Of a DNA stretch of 64,000 nucleotides, positions 7,155 to 16,192 are shown piece by piece; within the stretch, counting starts at the first letter, position 1, and each line of letters begins with the position of its first letter. This DNA is from Streptomyces griseoluteus. GTDB lineage: Bacteria > Actinomycetota > Actinomycetes > Streptomycetales > Streptomycetaceae. The notes beneath the pieces are model-generated. The model made no database searches, was not told where the DNA came from, and saw only the letters and a program-made list of their open reading frames with translations. Where the stretch lies: positions 26,617 to 90,616 of the forward strand of contig NZ_SRRU01000017.1 of the NCBI RefSeq assembly GCF_004784465.1, in the 5' to 3' direction. The translations under genes and the position numbers were made by a program.

Positions 7155-9572
7155 TTACGGAGTCAGCGCCTGCTCGAACCACACCGTCTTGCGGTGCCCC
7201 CTCGTCGTCGCGCCCCACTCCTTCGCCAGCCGGCTGACCACGCCGAGGCCCCGGCCCGCCTCGTCGTCCGGTCCGGCGGTGCGCATGTCCGGCAGCTCCG
7301 GTTCCTCGTCCGTGACCTCGAACAGCAGGTCCCCGGCGCGCACCACGCGCAGCCCGACCGGGCCTCCCCCACCGTGCCGTACCGCGTTGGTGACGACCTC
7401 GCTGACCAGTAGCAGCGCGGTGTCCACCGCATGCGGCAGCCCCCACTCGAGCAGGCGCTCGCGGACCAGGTGCCGGGCGCGGGAGACCTCGCGCGGGTCG
7501 GACTCCAGGTGCCAGTGGGCCACGTGGTCGTCGGGGATGCCGTTGAGCCGGGCCATCAGCAGGGCCACGTCGTCCTTGCGGCCGCCACGGGTGTTGAGGG
7601 CGCGGATGATGGTGTCGCAGGCGGTGTCCATCGAGGCGGCCGGGTGCGCGGCGGACTCGCAGAGCGCGGCCAGCCCCTCCCCGATGTCGGAGCCGCGCAC
7701 CTCGACCAGGCCGTCCGTGCACAGCACCAGCCGGTCGCCGGGCGCCACCCTTACCGTGGTGGCCTCGAAGGGCACCCCGCCGACGCCGATGGGCGCGCCG
7801 GTGGGCAGTTCGAGCAGTTCGCTGCCGCCGTCCGCCGCCCGGACCAGCACGGGCGGGATGTGCCCGGCGTTGGCGATCTGCAGCTCGCCGCGGATCGGGT
7901 CGTAGACGGCGTAGAGACAGGTGGCGAGATAGTTCTCACCCAGCCTGCGGGCCAGGTCGTCCAGGTTGCGCAGCAGTTGGGCGGGCGGGGTCTCCAGTGC
8001 GGCCATGGTCTGGACGGCGGTGCGCAGCTGGCCCATCATCGCGGCCGAGTTGAGCCCATGGCCCATCACGTCCCCGACGACCAGCGCGGTACGCGAGCCG
8101 GGGAGTTTCACCGTGTCGAACCAGTCACCGCCGATCCGGCCGAGCAGCGTGCCGGGCAGATAGCGGGTCGCCACGTCACACCCGGCCATGCGCGGGCTGA
8201 CCTGCGGCAGCATGCTGTCCTGGAGGGTCTCGGCGACGTTCTCCTGGTACGTGTACATGCGCGCGTTGTCGAGCACCAGCCCGGCGCGGGCGGCGAGTTC
8301 GGCGCCGGTGGTGCGGTCCATGCCGTCGAAGGGCAGCCGGTCGGGGCGGCGCAGCAGCACCATGAAGCCGAGGACCACGTTGCGGGCTTTCAGCGGGACG
8401 ATCAGCAGGGAGCGGCCGTTGATGAGCGGCCTGAGGTCCCGCTTCTCGAACTCGCCGGAGATCCGGTTGCCCAGTTCGTCGCTGATCCTCGGGATGAGGA
8501 CTGGTTCGCCGGTGACCATGCACTGGTAGAACGGCGTGTGCTCGGGAAAGGCGAACGCCTCGCCGACCGGCACGGTGTCGTCCCAGCGGCCGGGTTCGTC
8601 GTTGTGCTCGACCCAGACCCGGTGCATCAGCGTGCTGGCGTCGGGCGGCCCGTCGGGGAAGCCCTCGCCCGCGAGGACGGCCGAACGCAGATGGGTGCCG
8701 GCGAAGTCCGCGAACCGGGGCACGGCCGCGCTGGTGACCTCGCGGATCGTCTCCCCCAGGTCGAGGGAGGTGCCGATGGCGGAGCTGACCTCGTTGAGGA
8801 ACTCCAGCCGCTCCCGTACGGCCGCGTACTCCAGGTCGGCCAGGGCGTCGGCCGGGATCAAGGGCTCGCTGCGGGGGCGCGGGACAACGCTGTCGAAGCG
8901 GCCGGGGCGCCGGGGCACACCCCAGTACGGGGTGACCGGGACCCGCTCGTACTGGCTGAACTCCAGGACCGGATAGCCGAGTTCGAGGATCTGGGAGACG
9001 ATGCGGGCGCTGAGTCCGGGGCCCATGTTGGGCAGGATCTCGGGGAGCCTGCGCTCCAGGTCGCCGGCGGTGGGCAGTTCGGTGTGGCGGGCGAAGCCGG
9101 GGGCGATGCGTTCGGTGCTCTCGTCCAGGTGGCCGCGTGCCTCGCGCAGCCGGGTGGCGTCGGCGGCGAGCACCAGCAGCCGGGAGGGGCCCGGCCCGAC
9201 CAGCGGGTAGGCCCACCACAGCACGTCGATCCGCTCGTCGTCCCCGCGTCCGGGCGGGGTGAGCCGGGCGCGCCCCGCGGTGGGGTAGCCGGTGTGGGCG
9301 CCCAGGGAGGTCTCCAGGTCGGGGCCGGCCCCGTCGTCCGGCGTGTCGTCCCGGAGGTCGTCCGGCAGGGCCCCGGAGACGGGCAGCAGGTCCGCGACGG
9401 GCTGTCCGACGGCCGTCTCCCGGCCGGGGCCGAACATCCGCCCGGCCCCGCTGCTCCAGTGGGACACCAGACCCGCGCGGTCGACGATCACCACGGCCAG
9501 CGGAATCCGGCCCGCCGCGGTGTTCTCCGCACCGCGGCCGGGAGACGCGTCCCGCTCGCTGCCACGGTCCAT
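7155..9572 (-). CDS. PAS-GAF-SpoIIE phosphatase with C-terminal HATPase domain
   Basis: An 805-residue signalling protein. Domain order: PAS-like sensor (about 20-140), GAF (about 255-435), PPM/SpoIIE serine phosphatase (about 455-665, with GGDWFD at 481-486 and DVMGHG at 501-506 contributing metal-binding aspartates), and an RsbW-type HATPase (about 690-800, N-box VSEVVTNAVRHG). Such proteins combine an anti-anti-sigma phosphatase with an anti-sigma-like kinase domain and tune alternative sigma factors in Streptomyces stress and development. No membrane segment is seen, so it is cytoplasmic. It stands alone, with no sigma factor or antagonist gene beside it, so its partner must be elsewhere. 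Confidence 0.92.
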   Translation of the reverse strand: MDRGSERDASPGRGAENTAAGRIPLAVVIVDRAGLVSHWSSGAGRMFGPGRETAVGQPVADLLPVSGALPDDLRDDTPDDGAGPDLETSLGAHTGYPTAGRARLTPPGRGDDERIDVLWWAYPLVGPGPSRLLVLAADATRLREARGHLDESTERIAPGFARHTELPTAGDLERRLPEILPNMGPGLSARIVSQILELGYPVLEFSQYERVPVTPYWGVPRRPGRFDSVVPRPRSEPLIPADALADLEYAAVRERLEFLNEVSSAIGTSLDLGETIREVTSAAVPRFADFAGTHLRSAVLAGEGFPDGPPDASTLMHRVWVEHNDEPGRWDDTVPVGEAFAFPEHTPFYQCMVTGEPVLIPRISDELGNRISGEFEKRDLRPLINGRSLLIVPLKARNVVLGFMVLLRRPDRLPFDGMDRTTGAELAARAGLVLDNARMYTYQENVAETLQDSMLPQVSPRMAGCDVATRYLPGTLLGRIGGDWFDTVKLPGSRTALVVGDVMGHGLNSAAMMGQLRTAVQTMAALETPPAQLLRNLDDLARRLGENYLATCLYAVYDPIRGELQIANAGHIPPVLVRAADGGSELLELPTGAPIGVGGVPFEATTVRVAPGDRLVLCTDGLVEVRGSDIGEGLAALCESAAHPAASMDTACDTIIRALNTRGGRKDDVALLMARLNGIPDDHVAHWHLESDPREVSRARHLVRERLLEWGLPHAVDTALLLVSEVVTNAVRHGGGGPVGLRVVRAGDLLFEVTDEEPELPDMRTAGPDDEAGRGLGVVSRLAKEWGATTRGHRKTVWFEQALTP

Positions 9573-9716
9573 GGCCCAGGCCCTCTCTCCCCCACGGCTG
9601 TACGCGAACGATCAATGCCGCCCGCCACTACGGTACGGGGGAGTCACGTCGCCATGTGTGGCAAACCGCGAATTCCGTTCCGGAGATCCCCGCTGGTTCG
9701 AGAGGGCCCGTAACCC

Positions 9717-12122
9717 TCAGTCCTCGTGCCCCAGTTGCAGGTCACGCTCGGTGCGGCCGCCGCCCGCGACCTGCAGGACCGTGGCGACCGGCGGGTAGCC
9801 GGCGGCGATGACGGTGTACTCGCCGGAGGAGAGGTCGACGAAGCGGAAGGTGCCGTCGGCGCCCGTGGTGAGGGTGTCGACCACGTTCCCGGCCGCGTCG
9901 AGCAGGGTCACCCGCGCGTCCTCCACGGCGCGCCCTCCCCCGGCCCGGACGGTGCCCTTCAGCACGGCCCCGCCCGCGAGTTCGACGTCCTGCCGCGTCT
10001 CGCGGGACGCTTGGACGGTGACCGGTAGGGCGGCCGGGCGGAAGGCGGGCGCGCTGGCGGCGAGGGTGTACTCCCCCGCGACCAGCTCGCCGATGACGTA
10101 CCCGCCCTCGCGGCCGCTGCGGGTGGCGGCGACCACCTCGCCGTGCACGTTGGTGAGCGTGACGGTGGCGTCGCGCACGGGGCTGCCGTCGGCGGTGAGC
10201 ACGGCGCCCGCGAGGCGTCCGGCGCCGCCGAGGACCACGTCCAGCTCGACGGGGCGTTCGCCCACGGTGACGGAGACGGCCTGCGGCTGGTGGCCGCCCG
10301 CCGCCGCGATGAGCACGTAGGAACCGGCACCGGGGGTGGCCAGTGCGTAGCGGCCGTCGTCGCCGCTGGCGCCCCGGCCGATCTGCACCCCGCCGACGTC
10401 GATGAGGGTGAGCGCGGCGCGGGGCACGACAGTGCCGTCCGGGTGCTGGACGGTTCCGCAGACCGCGATCCCGGCGGTGTGCGGCGCGCGGGCCTGGGGC
10501 GGTACGGGGATGCCCGGCACGGTGTCCGGGTCGGTGGCGATGGGGGCGTGCTGGGACACCAGGGGTTTCTCCTTGAGGAAGAAGGCGATGATCAGGCCGA
10601 GGACGAGCACCGGCACCAGGTAAAGGAAGATCCGGGGCATGGCGTCGGCGTAGGCGTGGATGTAGGCGTCCCGCAGCGCCGGGGGGAGCGCGTGCACGAG
10701 CTGCGGGGTGATCGCCTCGGGGTCGGGCAGCGCGGCCGAGGCGTCCGCCGGGAGGTCCTCGCGCAGGGCGTCGGTGAGCCGGTCGGCGAAGAGGGTGCCG
10801 AAGACGGCGGCGCCGACGCTGCCGCCGATCTGCCGGAAGTAGTTGTTGGCGCTGGTGGCGGTGCCGAGGTCGGCGGGGCGGACGGAGTTCTGCACGGCGA
10901 GCACCAGGACGGGCATGACCAGGCCGATGCCGGTGCCGAGGACGGCCATCCAGACGCTGTAGGACAGCCGGGGGGTGTCGGCCTCCAGCCGGGACAGCAG
11001 CCACATGCCGAGGGCGGCGAGGGCGGCACCGGCCACCGGGTAGACCTTGTAGCGGCCGGTGCGGCTGATGAGCTGGCCGCCCACGATGGAGGCGCCGACG
11101 ATGCCCGCCATCATGGGCAGCATCAGCAGCCCGGACTCGGTGGCGCTGGCCCCGTCGACCATCTGGAGGAAGGTCGGCAGATAGCTGGCCGCGCCGAACA
11201 GGGCGACGCCGATGACCAGTCCGACCAGGCCGGCGATGTTGAAGACCGAGTCCCGGAACAGCCGGAGCGGGATGAGGGGTTCGGCGGCGAAACGCTCCGC
11301 CACGACGAACAGGATCACGGCGGCGAGGGCGCCCGCGCCGAGGCCGATGATCTCCCTGGAGTCCCAGGCGTATTCGGTCCCGCCCCAACTGGTCAGCAGC
11401 ACCAGGCAGGTCGAGGCGATGGCGAGCAGCAGCGCGCCGGGCACGTCGAGCCGGGCGCGCTTGTTCGGCCGGGGCAGCTTCAGCACGGCGGCGACCACGG
11501 CGAGGGTGACCAGGCCGAAGGGGACGTTGATGTAGAAGCACCAGCGCCAGGAGAGGTGGTCGGTGAAGTAGCCGCCGAGCAGCGGTCCGGCGACGGAGGC
11601 GAGGCCGAAGGCGGCGCCGATCAGGCCCATGTAGCGGCCGCGCTGCCGGGGCGGCACGATGTCCGCGATGATCGCCTGCACACCGATCATCAGGCCGCCC
11701 GCGCCGATGCCCTGCACCGCGCGGAAGGCGATCATCTGGTCCATGCTCTGCGCGCGCCCGGCGAGGGCGGAGCCGATCACGAAGACCAGGATGGCGAACT
11801 GGAAGACGCCCTTGCGGCCGAAGAGATCACCGAGCTTGCCGTAGAGCGGCAGGCCGATGGTGGAGGTGAGCAGGTAGGCGGTGATCGCCCAGGACATCTT
11901 GTCCAGGCCGTGCAGCTCGCCGACGATCTTCGGCAGCGCGGTGGCCACGATCATCTGGTCCAGCGCGGCCAGCAGCAGCGCGAGCATCAGCCCGACGAAG
12001 ACCAACCGGACCTGGCGCGCGCCGAGTTCGGGTGCCGGGACGGGTGGTGGGTCCAGGTGTCCGTCCGGAGCCGGCACCGCCTCGGTGACCGGCTCCTCGC
12101 ACACCAGCGTCGTTCCGCCCAC
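9717..12122 (-). CDS. DHA2-type MFS drug exporter with three C-terminal CarboxypepD_reg-like repeats
   Basis: About 800 residues. The first 520 or so form a 14-helix major-facilitator exporter of the DHA2 (EmrB/QacA) type: LAALDQMIVATALPKI in helix 1, GKLGDLFGRKG as motif A, and WRWCFYINVPFG in the middle. Multidrug/proton antiport across the membrane is expected. The last 250 or so residues hold three repeats of about 80 residues (GTVQHPDGTVV, GAVLTADGSPV, GTVRAGGGRAV openings), each resembling the carboxypeptidase regulatory beta-sandwich. I chose the GTG at 12122, which follows GGGGAGCGGTAC; an ATG at 12155 adds 11 residues but lacks an SD. Confidence 0.9.
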   Translation of the reverse strand: MGGTTLVCEEPVTEAVPAPDGHLDPPPVPAPELGARQVRLVFVGLMLALLLAALDQMIVATALPKIVGELHGLDKMSWAITAYLLTSTIGLPLYGKLGDLFGRKGVFQFAILVFVIGSALAGRAQSMDQMIAFRAVQGIGAGGLMIGVQAIIADIVPPRQRGRYMGLIGAAFGLASVAGPLLGGYFTDHLSWRWCFYINVPFGLVTLAVVAAVLKLPRPNKRARLDVPGALLLAIASTCLVLLTSWGGTEYAWDSREIIGLGAGALAAVILFVVAERFAAEPLIPLRLFRDSVFNIAGLVGLVIGVALFGAASYLPTFLQMVDGASATESGLLMLPMMAGIVGASIVGGQLISRTGRYKVYPVAGAALAALGMWLLSRLEADTPRLSYSVWMAVLGTGIGLVMPVLVLAVQNSVRPADLGTATSANNYFRQIGGSVGAAVFGTLFADRLTDALREDLPADASAALPDPEAITPQLVHALPPALRDAYIHAYADAMPRIFLYLVPVLVLGLIIAFFLKEKPLVSQHAPIATDPDTVPGIPVPPQARAPHTAGIAVCGTVQHPDGTVVPRAALTLIDVGGVQIGRGASGDDGRYALATPGAGSYVLIAAAGGHQPQAVSVTVGERPVELDVVLGGAGRLAGAVLTADGSPVRDATVTLTNVHGEVVAATRSGREGGYVIGELVAGEYTLAASAPAFRPAALPVTVQASRETRQDVELAGGAVLKGTVRAGGGRAVEDARVTLLDAAGNVVDTLTTGADGTFRFVDLSSGEYTVIAAGYPPVATVLQVAGGGRTERDLQLGHED

Positions 12123-12277
12123 GTACCGCTCCCCTCGCTCACACCTGTCGCACATCCCGCGTTACGCGACAACTGCGAACACATACGGCGAGTTACGGCA
12201 TGAATCCGGTCTCGGCGGAGATCACTCGAACCGGTGAGGGAAGCAACGCCCCCCGCACCGGCCGGTGTTTGGAGGTG

Positions 12278-12721
12278 TCAGCCCTCGACCTGGGCGGCGA
12301 GCCTGTCGAGCACCGAGTCGTAGATGCGGCCCAGGCCCTTGGGGGCGAAGGTGCGCTCGAAGAAGCCGCCGATGCCGCCGGCGCCCTTCCAGGTGGTGGT
12401 GACCACGACACGGGAGCGGCCCTCGTCGGCGGGGGTGACGCGCCAGATGGTGACCATGGTGGAGTTCCGGTCCTTCTCGACCAGCTCGCCGGGGGTCGGC
12501 TCGTCGACCTCCATCAGGCAGTCGCGTACGCGCTTGCTGGTGGCCTGGAGCTTCCAGTGCACGAGGGTGCCCGCGCCGTCGCCGCCCTCGCGGACCTCGT
12601 ACTCGCTGAAGTGCTCGGGGAGCAGCTTCGGGCGGGTGGTCCGGTAGTCGGTCAGCGCGTCGAACACCCTGTCGGCGTTCGCCGCGACGACTCGTTCCGT
12701 AGTGGCCTCGACCTGCGCCAT
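12278..12721 (-). CDS. SRPBCC (START-like) family protein
   Basis: A 147-residue protein with the single-domain SRPBCC/Bet v1-like pattern: an N-terminal strand (VEATTERVVAANADRVFDALTDY), a central antiparallel sheet (WKLQATS...; TMVTIWRVTPAD; VVVTTTWKG) and a long C-terminal helix (IYDSVLDRLAAQVEG). Such folds bind hydrophobic ligands; roles range from polyketide cyclases to lipid carriers, and nothing here picks one. It reads leftwards toward the MFS exporter with a 155-base gap that contains no SD-linked extra ORF. The start ATG at 12721 is preceded by GGAGGAGAGCG on the coding strand, a strong ribosome site. Confidence 0.82.
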   Translation of the reverse strand: MAQVEATTERVVAANADRVFDALTDYRTTRPKLLPEHFSEYEVREGGDGAGTLVHWKLQATSKRVRDCLMEVDEPTPGELVEKDRNSTMVTIWRVTPADEGRSRVVVTTTWKGAGGIGGFFERTFAPKGLGRIYDSVLDRLAAQVEG

Positions 12722-12810
12722 CGCTCTCCTCCACGACCTGTTTTCCAGCGTTTCGGATCAGCCAACCACCCCGGGACCCCGGCTCCAAATCCGGGTCCAC
12801 CCGATCATGG

Positions 12811-12822
12811 GAACACATGTTC
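12811..12822. promoter_or_regulatory. Candidate LexA (SOS) box
   Basis: GAACACATGTTC has the GAAC-N4-GTTC form of the actinobacterial LexA box (core CGAAC-N4-GTTCG). It abuts TATTGT at 12823-12828, a plausible -10 element, so a bound repressor would block RNA polymerase. It lies 33 bases before the start of the radical SAM gene. The flanking bases (G before, T after) deviate from the ideal CG extension. Confidence 0.6.
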
Positions 12823-12854
12823 TATTGTGGGGAGCGAGCTACCGAGGAGGCGTC

Positions 12855-13901
12855 ATGCGCTGGGAGAACCTGACCGACGAGTCCGGTGGTCACGGCCGGA
12901 CCCCCGACGGCGCGCTGTTCGGCGCGGACGCCGTGGTGACCCGTACGTTCGACACGCCCGAGTTCAAAGGCATCACCTTTCACGAGGTGCGGGCGCGGTC
13001 GATCCTGAACCGGGTGCCGGGCGCGTCCCGGATGCCGTTCGAGTGGACGGTGAACCCCTATCGAGGCTGCTCGCACGCCTGTGTGTACTGCTTCGCCCGC
13101 AAGACGCACAGCTATCTCGACCTGGACACCGGGCTCGGCTTCGACTCGCAGATCGTGGTCAAGGTCAACGCGCCCGAGGTGCTGCGCCGCCAGCTGGCCT
13201 CGCCGCGCTGGGGCGGGGAGCACGTGGCGATGGGCACCAATGTGGACTGCTACCAGCGCGCGGAGGGCCGGTACAGGCTGATGCCGGGGATCATCGACGC
13301 CCTCACCGAGCGGGCCAACCCGTTCTCCATCCTCACCAAGGGCACCCTCATCCTGCGCGACCTGGACCGGCTGGTGCGCGCGGCCGAGGTCACCGACGTC
13401 GGCATCTCGGTCTCCGTGGGCTTCACCGACCCGGCCCTCTGGCGCACGGTGGAGCCGGGCACCCCGGCGCCCGAGCGGCGGCTGGACGTGGTGCGCACCC
13501 TGGGCGAGCACGGCATCGGCTGCGCGGTGCTGATGGCCCCGGTGATCCCCTTCCTCAGCGACCAGCCCGCCCAACTGCGCGACACCGTCCGCGCCATCGC
13601 GGAGTCCGGGGCCACCTCGGTGACGCCGCTGGTGCTGCATCTGCGGCCCGGCGCGCGGGAATGGTTCATGAGCTGGCTCGCCGAGCACCATCCGCACCTG
13701 GTGGCCCGCTACCAGCGGCTGTACGCGGGCGGCTCCTACGCCCCCACCTGGTACCAGCGCCGGGTCACCCGCCAGGTGCACGAGCTGGCACGGGAGTACG
13801 GCATCGGGCCGACCCGCGCGGGCGCCACCCGGCGCATCCGCCCGGCCCGGCCCGACGAGCGGCCGGCGGAGCCGGAGCCGACGCAGCTCACCCTCATGTG
13901 A
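12855..13901 (+). CDS. Rv2578c-family radical SAM protein
   Basis: A 348-residue protein starting at the ATG at 12855 behind GAGGAGG. The radical SAM cluster motif is NPYRGCSHACVYCFAR (three Cys in Cx3Cx2C spacing), preceded by the family-specific FEWTVN. It belongs to the COG1533/SplB-related group that mycobacterial annotation calls Rv2578c family. Such enzymes bind a 4Fe-4S cluster and reductively cleave SAM to a 5'-deoxyadenosyl radical; the substrate is unknown, though kinship with spore photoproduct lyase and the likely LexA box upstream hint at DNA damage. The C-terminal tail after residue 310 is Pro/Arg-rich. It appears monocistronic. Confidence 0.88.
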   Translation: MRWENLTDESGGHGRTPDGALFGADAVVTRTFDTPEFKGITFHEVRARSILNRVPGASRMPFEWTVNPYRGCSHACVYCFARKTHSYLDLDTGLGFDSQIVVKVNAPEVLRRQLASPRWGGEHVAMGTNVDCYQRAEGRYRLMPGIIDALTERANPFSILTKGTLILRDLDRLVRAAEVTDVGISVSVGFTDPALWRTVEPGTPAPERRLDVVRTLGEHGIGCAVLMAPVIPFLSDQPAQLRDTVRAIAESGATSVTPLVLHLRPGAREWFMSWLAEHHPHLVARYQRLYAGGSYAPTWYQRRVTRQVHELAREYGIGPTRAGATRRIRPARPDERPAEPEPTQLTLM

Positions 13902-14043
13902 GGGCGTTCGAGGGCATCCGGCGACCCGTTCGGGTCAAGTACGGGGCGGACGGGCCGAAGGGGACGGGGATCGCAGGGACGATGCCGCGAGGACCGCATC
14001 CCCCGCGGTCCGCGCCATCCTCCGTCCCGTGGAGTTGCCACGC

Positions 14044-15606
14044 ATGAGAACACGCGCAGCCGTACTGGGCGCGACGGCCGTCCTGCTGGCTGCATCGGCC
14101 ACCGCCCTGCCCGTCCAGGCCGCCCCCGCCCCGGCCACGCCGGGCCTGACCTGGAAGGACTGCGGCACCCGCGCCTACCCGACCCTCCAGTGCGCCTCCC
14201 TGGAGGTTCCACTGGACCACGCCCGGCCCACCGGGCGGCAGATCTCGCTCGCCCTGTCCCGCGTCCCGCACACCGCGAAGACCTCCCAGGGCCCGCTCCT
14301 GGTCAACCCCGGCGGCCCCGGTGGCAGCGGGCTCACCCTCGCCGGGTACATCGCCTCCGCGCTGCCCGCGAAGGTGGCCGCGCGGTACGACGTCATCGGC
14401 TTCGACCCGCGCGGCGTCGGCAGAAGCGCCCCGGCGCTGAACTGCGCCCCGGACCACTTCACGCCGGTACGCCCGGACACCGTCCCGGCCACACCGGAGC
14501 TGGAGCGGCGGAACCTGGACCGCGTGCGGTCCTTCGCCGCCGCCTGCGGCAGGGCCCACGCGGACGTGCTGCCGTACATCGACACCGTCTCGGCCGCCCG
14601 TGACCTGGACTCGGTCCGCGCGGCCCTGGGCGCCGGCCGCCTCAGCTATCTCGGCTACTCCTACGGCACCTACCTGGGCGCGGTCTACGCCAAGCTCTTC
14701 CCGACGCGGGTGCACCGTCTGGTGCTGGACTCGATCGTGAATCCGACCGGCGTCTGGTACGAGGACAACCTCACCCAGGACGACGCCTTCGACGCCCGCC
14801 ACAAGGCCCTGATGGCGTGGATCGCCGCGCACGACGAGGCGTACGGCCTGGGCACCGACCCCGCGCGGATCGAGGCCGACTGGTACGCGATGCGGGCCGC
14901 GCTGGCGAAGGACCCGGCGGACGGGAAGGTGGGCGCCGCCGAGCTGGAGGACACCTATATGCCGGGCGGGTACTACGACGGCTACTGGCCCTACCTCGCC
15001 GAGGCGCTGGCGTCCTGGGTCCACGACAAGGACACCGGACCGCTGGAGCAGGCGTACGAGAACTTCGCCGCCGTCGACGCGGGCGGGAACAACAACTACA
15101 GCGTCTACACGGCCGTCCAGTGCCGGGACGCGCCCTGGCCGCGCGACTGGCGCCGCTGGTCGCGGGACACCTGGGCGGCCCACCGCAAGTCGCCCTTCAT
15201 GACCTGGAACAACGCCTGGTACAACGCGCCGTGCGCGTTCTGGCCCACGCCCCCGCGCGAACCGGTCGACATCGCCAACGGCAAGCTCCCCGCGGCCCTG
15301 CTCTTCCAGGCGACGGACGACGCGGCCACCCCGTACTCGGGCGGCCTCATCACCCACCGCCTCCTGGCCCGCTCCAGCCTGATCGTCGAACAGGGCGGCG
15401 GCAACCACGGCATCACCCTGACCGGCAACTCCTGCCTCGACGACCACCTCACCGCCTACCTCACCGACGGCACGGTCCCGCGCGGCCGCGGCGCGGTGGA
15501 CGCGGTCTGCGACAAGTCCCCCGCCCCGAAACCCCTGGACGCCAAGACGGCTCCCGCCGCCTCGAAGGGCTCGACCCTCCACGGCCTCCTGGGCTTCCGC
15601 CACTGA
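14044..15606 (+). CDS. Secreted alpha/beta hydrolase, tripeptidyl aminopeptidase (SlpD/TAP) family
   Basis: A 520-residue exported enzyme. The start ATG at 14044 follows GTGGAG; residues 1-28 form a signal peptide (MRTRAAVLG basic stretch, hydrophobic core, then ALPVQA|AP). The mature protein has LVNPGGPGGSGL (oxyanion region), FDPRGVGRS, the nucleophile elbow LGYSYGTYLG, and a late GGGNHG carrying the catalytic His, as in Streptomyces Tap/SlpD proteins that trim N-terminal peptides from secreted proteins or peptides. A GVG start at 14029 is possible but spoils the signal peptide. A short hairpin (13923-13936) lies between it and the radical SAM gene. Confidence 0.9.
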   Translation: MRTRAAVLGATAVLLAASATALPVQAAPAPATPGLTWKDCGTRAYPTLQCASLEVPLDHARPTGRQISLALSRVPHTAKTSQGPLLVNPGGPGGSGLTLAGYIASALPAKVAARYDVIGFDPRGVGRSAPALNCAPDHFTPVRPDTVPATPELERRNLDRVRSFAAACGRAHADVLPYIDTVSAARDLDSVRAALGAGRLSYLGYSYGTYLGAVYAKLFPTRVHRLVLDSIVNPTGVWYEDNLTQDDAFDARHKALMAWIAAHDEAYGLGTDPARIEADWYAMRAALAKDPADGKVGAAELEDTYMPGGYYDGYWPYLAEALASWVHDKDTGPLEQAYENFAAVDAGGNNNYSVYTAVQCRDAPWPRDWRRWSRDTWAAHRKSPFMTWNNAWYNAPCAFWPTPPREPVDIANGKLPAALLFQATDDAATPYSGGLITHRLLARSSLIVEQGGGNHGITLTGNSCLDDHLTAYLTDGTVPRGRGAVDAVCDKSPAPKPLDAKTAPAASKGSTLHGLLGFRH

Positions 15607-15612
15607 CTCCCA

Positions 15613-15641
15613 CCGGTGCCCGCCACTCCGGCGGGCACCGG
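15613..15641 (+). terminator. Intrinsic terminator, 12-bp perfect stem
   Basis: CCGGTGCCCGCC at 15613-15624 pairs exactly with GGCGGGCACCGG at 15630-15641 around a five-base loop, starting six bases after the hydrolase stop. There is no T-tract, as is common for actinobacterial terminators. Confidence 0.75.
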
Positions 15642-15685
15642 AAAATCCGGCCGCGCGACCGCTGCCGCTCTCTACGCTCCCCGCC

Positions 15686-16192
15686 ATGGACACCCTCACC
15701 ATCCGCCCGATGGCCCTCGCCGACTGCGAGCGCGTGGCGGAGATCCGCGTGACCGGCCGGCGGCACGCCTACCGGGGGCTCATGCCGCAGGCGGACCTCG
15801 ACGGGCTGAGCGTCGAGGCGGACGCCGAGAGCCGCCGGGCCCACTTCACGCGCCCGGACGACCCCACGACCCATCTGGTCGCCGAACGCGCGGGCCAGGT
15901 CGTCGGCTGGGCCTCGACGGGACCGTACCGGGACGGCCGGACCCTCACCCGGGACGCCGAGTTGTACGCGCTCTACGCCGACCCCGCGCACCTCGGAACC
16001 GGCGTCGGCCGCGCCCTCCTCGCCGAAGCCCTGGCCCGCAGCACCGCCCACCCGCGCATGCTGCTCTGGGTCCTGCGCGACACCCGCGCCCCCCGCTTCT
16101 ACGAGCGGGCGGGCTTTCGTCCGGACGGCGCCGAGGACGGCATGTCGGTGCCGGAGGTGCGGTACGTCCGGTGTCAACTCCGCTGCTGCTGA
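15686..16192 (+). CDS. GNAT family N-acetyltransferase
   Basis: A 168-residue acetyltransferase. The N-terminal strand TIRPMALADCERVAEIRV, the acyl-CoA-binding segment LYALYADPAHLGTGVGRALL (the R/Q-x-x-G-x-G/A motif reads HLGTGVG) and the closing LWVLRDTRAPRFYERAGF are standard for GNAT proteins. The acceptor is unknown. The start is the ATG at 15686 with no clear SD (possibly leaderless). Its last 19 bases overlap the end of the convergent HEAT-repeat gene on the other strand. Confidence 0.85.
   Translation: MDTLTIRPMALADCERVAEIRVTGRRHAYRGLMPQADLDGLSVEADAESRRAHFTRPDDPTTHLVAERAGQVVGWASTGPYRDGRTLTRDAELYALYADPAHLGTGVGRALLAEALARSTAHPRMLLWVLRDTRAPRFYERAGFRPDGAEDGMSVPEVRYVRCQLRCC

Noticed and set aside
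13923..13936. GACCCG/CGGGTC hairpin as terminator of the radical SAM gene
   Set aside because: Six-base stem with a two-base loop and no T-tract; common by chance at this GC content.
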